Below, piece by piece: positions 4,804 through 6,584 of a stretch of 6,584 nucleotides of DNA. Positions within the stretch are counted from its first letter, which is position 1; the number at the start of each line of letters is the position of its first letter. The DNA comes from Candidatus Aenigmatarchaeum sp. (lineage in GTDB: Archaea > Nanobdellota > Nanobdellia > Pacearchaeales > GW2011-AR1), in the NCBI GenBank assembly GCA_020724205.1, contig DYHK01000036.1:1-6584 (forward strand), in the 5' to 3' direction. The position numbers were made by a program, and so were the translations under genes. Below the pieces are notes generated by a model, which saw nothing but the letters and a program-made list of their open reading frames with translations, did not search any database and had not been told where the DNA came from.

Positions 4804-4822
4804 TTGTTAATAAAACAATCAA
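4800..4822 (+). terminator. Hairpin overlapping the stop codon of the acidic gene
   Basis: TTGATTGTT (4800-4808) and AACAATCAA (4814-4822) form a perfect nine-base-pair stem with a five-base AATAA loop. The TGA stop (4801-4803) lies in the stem. With the T tract that begins 18 bases downstream it could help end the transcript or protect its 3' end. Confidence 0.45.
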
Positions 4823-4840
4823 ACCTCATAAATTTAAATA

Positions 4841-4861
4841 TTTTTTATTTTTTATTTTTTT
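4841..4861 (+). terminator. Long interrupted T tract, archaeal terminator
   Basis: Runs of six, six and seven T, separated by single A residues, follow the acidic gene by 37 bases. Archaeal RNA polymerase ends transcription at such oligo-T runs. The regular seven-base spacing could also make a bent or flexible DNA tract. Confidence 0.6.
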
Positions 4862-4904
4862 AGAAAAATGAAACGATGAATCTCAATAGGTTATGATAAT
4901 AGTG

Positions 4905-4928
4905 ATATAAGTGAAAGAACACTTATAT
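4905..4928. repeat. Perfect inverted repeat upstream of lemA
   Basis: ATATAAGTG (4905-4913) and CACTTATAT (4920-4928) form a nine-base stem around an AAAGAA loop. The repeat ends 28 bases before the lemA TATA-like element. It could be an operator for a dimeric regulator, or a hairpin ending leftover transcription from the left. No reading frame is visible in this gap (4804-4984). Confidence 0.4.
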
Positions 4929-4955
4929 GTATAAAAATAGAAATTTTTCATTAAA

Positions 4956-4964
4956 TTTATAAAT
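4956..4964 (+). promoter_or_regulatory. TATA-like promoter element of the lemA-htpX unit
   Basis: TTTATAAAT is centred 25 bases before the ATG at 4985, the leaderless spacing. A second candidate, TGTATAAAAAT (4928-4938), lies further upstream and would give a leader of about 25 bases. Confidence 0.55.
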
Positions 4965-4984
4965 ACACTAAATATTGTATAAAT

Positions 4985-5542
4985 ATGGCAATATGGGCAT
5001 GGCTTATACCAAGTGCACTTGTTTTACTCATAGCTCTGATTTTTATCTACTATTATAACAAGTTTGTAGTTCAAGGAAATAGAATAGATAATGCTCTATC
5101 TCAAATAGATGTTCAATTGAAAAGAAGAGCTGATTTAATACCAAACTTAATAGAAACAGTTAAAGGATATGCTAAGCACGAGAAGGGAATTATGGCAGAT
5201 GTAACAAGTGCAAGAAAAGCCCTTTTATCAGCTAAAGACTTACCAGCAAGAATCAAGGCAGATAATCAACTAGAATCTGCACTTAAATCAATATTCGCTC
5301 TTGCAGAAAACTACCCTCAGTTAAGAGCTAATGAGAACTTCCTGCAATTACAAAGCGAGCTTTCAGCAACAGAAGACAAGATAGCATACTCAAGACAATA
5401 CTATAATGATTCAATACTAGACTTTAACAACTCAATAAAAGTCTTCCCAGGAAAATTCTTCGCATCTTTATACAAGGTTCATGAAAGACCTTTCATAAAG
5501 ATAACAGCTCAAGAAAGAGAGAATGTTAAGGTTAAGTTTTAA
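4985..5542 (+). CDS. lemA: LemA family membrane protein
   Basis: This is a 185-residue protein, the usual LemA length. One membrane helix (about 7-24) is followed by the family hallmark NRIDNALSQIDVQLKRR (32-48), then ADLIPNLIETVKGYAKHEKG, and a helical body with VTSAR, ENYPQLRANENFLQLQ and YNDSILDFN near residues 140-150. The rest should lie outside the membrane as a long helical bundle. LemA proteins are widespread but their molecular role is not settled. They are often encoded beside HtpX-type proteases or membrane TPM-domain proteins, hinting at membrane quality control. Here htpX follows 24 bases downstream in the same direction, so the pair is most likely one transcription unit. The start is fixed by the N-terminal helix and the TATA-like element. 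Confidence 0.93.
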   Translation: MAIWAWLIPSALVLLIALIFIYYYNKFVVQGNRIDNALSQIDVQLKRRADLIPNLIETVKGYAKHEKGIMADVTSARKALLSAKDLPARIKADNQLESALKSIFALAENYPQLRANENFLQLQSELSATEDKIAYSRQYYNDSILDFNNSIKVFPGKFFASLYKVHERPFIKITAQERENVKVKF

Positions 5543-5566
5543 TTTTCTAAATAATCTTTAAATAAA

Positions 5567-6463
5567 ATGGTGGAAAGAATATCTTTTTATGATCAGATTG
5601 GAAGAAATAAGAGAAACTCTGTCTTCTTACTTATTGCTATAGTTCTTGTTCTAATGGTTTTTGGGTATGTTATTGGAATGATAATGGGGCCAGACTACTT
5701 TCTTATAGTTATGATTGCCTCAATTATTATTTCTCTGGCTTATATCTGGTTTGGATATTATTATTCTGATAAGATTGCAATAGCTTCTGCAAATGCAAGG
5801 CCTGCAGATCATACAAGATACAGACAGCTACACAACTCAGTAGAATCAATGGCTCTTGCCTCAGGACTTCCAAAACCTAGAGTCTATATTATGCAAAACG
5901 AGCAGATTAATGCATTTGCTACAGGACGTGATCCAAAGAATGCAGTTATTTGTGTAACAACAGGAGCATTAGAAAAACTTAACAAACAAGAACTAGAGGG
6001 AGTTATAGCTCACGAGATGGCTCACATAGCTAATTATGATATAAGATTCCTCACTATAGTAACTGTTCTAGTTGGAATGATAGCAATACTCTCAGAAATC
6101 TTCCTAAGAAGCTTCTGGTTTAAATCAGATAATAATGGAGATAACAAAGCACAATTAATTTTCATGATAATAGGTATAGCTCTAGCAATTCTAGCTCCTC
6201 TTGTAACCTCTCTTGTTCAATTAGCTATCTCAAGAAAGCGAGAGTATACTGCCGATGCTACAGGAGTTAAGTTCACAAGAACACCTAGCGGACTAGCAAG
6301 TGCATTAAAAAAGATAAAGGACGATCACGCAATGCCTAATCACAAGGTTAGTAAGGCAGTTGCTCCCTTATTCATAAGTGATCCCTTCAAAAAGAAGATC
6401 CAGAATATCTTCTCAACACACCCTCCAATAGATGAGAGGATAAAATTATTAGAGAGAATGTGA
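5567..6463 (+). CDS. htpX: HtpX family membrane zinc metalloprotease
   Basis: This is a 298-residue M48B-family protease. MVERISFYDQIGRNKR opens as HtpX proteins usually do. Two N-terminal membrane helices (about 19-38 and 44-66) are followed by the catalytic motif HEMAH (149-153, zinc-binding His149 and His153, catalytic Glu150). Further hydrophobic segments lie at about 162-180 and 196-221, then REYTAD with Glu226 as third zinc ligand. The C-terminus has STHPPIDERIKLLERM, the typical end of the family. All key residues are intact, so it should be active. HtpX degrades damaged or misfolded membrane proteins from the inner side of the membrane. It follows lemA by 24 bases without a clear Shine-Dalgarno sequence, so it is co-transcribed or has its own weak upstream promoter near 5539. 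The next gene is convergent with a 14-base gap. Confidence 0.96.
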   Translation: MVERISFYDQIGRNKRNSVFLLIAIVLVLMVFGYVIGMIMGPDYFLIVMIASIIISLAYIWFGYYYSDKIAIASANARPADHTRYRQLHNSVESMALASGLPKPRVYIMQNEQINAFATGRDPKNAVICVTTGALEKLNKQELEGVIAHEMAHIANYDIRFLTIVTVLVGMIAILSEIFLRSFWFKSDNNGDNKAQLIFMIIGIALAILAPLVTSLVQLAISRKREYTADATGVKFTRTPSGLASALKKIKDDHAMPNHKVSKAVAPLFISDPFKKKIQNIFSTHPPIDERIKLLERM

Positions 6464-6477
6464 TATTCCTTTTATAA

Positions 6478-6584
6478 TTACTTAGAATTTGTGCTATATT
6501 TTGAAACTTGATCTAAATGATATCTCCACATTTTTTCTAATCTATCAGATTCTTTAGATTCCATAGCAACATAAGGAATTTTAT
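6478..6584 (-). CDS. C-terminal end of an unidentified protein, cut by the right edge
   Basis: A reverse-strand frame is open from the window edge to TAA at 6478-6480 and gives 34 residues, including YVAMESKESDRLEKMWRYH and ending KYSTNSK. It looks like a charged C-terminal helix with a polar tail, but it is too short to name a family. The possible ATG at 6564 would give only 28 residues, so a longer gene entering from the right is more likely. It is convergent with htpX, with a 14-base gap and no overlap. Confidence 0.5.
   Translation of the reverse strand, partial: KIPYVAMESKESDRLEKMWRYHLDQVSKYSTNSK

Noticed and set aside
4622..4822. Reverse-strand open frame of 66 residues over the acidic gene
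   Set aside because: It is antisense to the acidic frame; its Phe, Leu and Tyr content follows from complementing Asp/Glu/Lys codons. No promoter-like element was noted for it, and the forward frame has promoter and terminator signals.
4985..6463. lemA-htpX as part of a larger membrane system with the neighbouring membrane genes
   Set aside because: Neighbours lie on different strands in separate transcription units, and no shared motif or operon links them; the lemA-htpX pairing itself is well known.

Overview
The window is A+T-rich, gene-dense DNA that looks archaeal, most likely from a small-genome lineage of the DPANN type (Pacearchaeota or Woesearchaeota-like). That is inference, because no rRNA, tRNA or ribosomal marker is present. 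The main support is promoter layout. Almost every first gene has a TATA-like element centred about 24-27 bases before its start codon with no Shine-Dalgarno sequence, as in archaeal leaderless transcription. The only clear Shine-Dalgarno sequence precedes the second gene of an operon. Genes are short, intergenic gaps are small, and three convergent pairs share their stop codons.

Left part (1-2401): a reverse-strand patatin-like phospholipase runs off the left edge. Its reading frame is broken near the N-terminus, at the oxyanion-hole loop, so it is called a probable pseudogene. A divergent promoter region with two dyads (658-785) leads into a 72-residue protein of unknown function. Convergent to that is a two-gene reverse-strand operon: a protein with an HEAIE motif and a further His (possible metal binding), then a FemAB/BioF2-like GNAT acyltransferase, joined by a one-base TAATG overlap. 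A 46-base divergent promoter region separates this operon from a 68-residue hypothetical protein on the forward strand.

Middle part (2402-4551): after a gene-free 185-base AT-rich stretch come a 70-residue two-helix membrane protein resembling the first half of a VKOR/DsbB-like oxidoreductase, and a convergent K+-channel-like protein (two helices plus RCK/TrkA-N) whose selectivity filter is absent. A transglutaminase-fold protein follows, convergent with a small secreted or lipoprotein-like protein.

Right part (4552-6584): a 51-residue, almost purely acidic, low-complexity protein is followed by a hairpin and a long T tract. A second hairpin precedes the lemA-htpX pair (LemA-family membrane protein and HtpX zinc metalloprotease), a classical envelope-proteostasis pairing. 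The C-terminus of one more reverse-strand gene enters at the right edge. Several genes (patatin, VKOR-like, channel-like, lipoprotein, LemA, HtpX) act at or in the membrane, but they lie in separate transcription units, so one shared system is not demonstrated.
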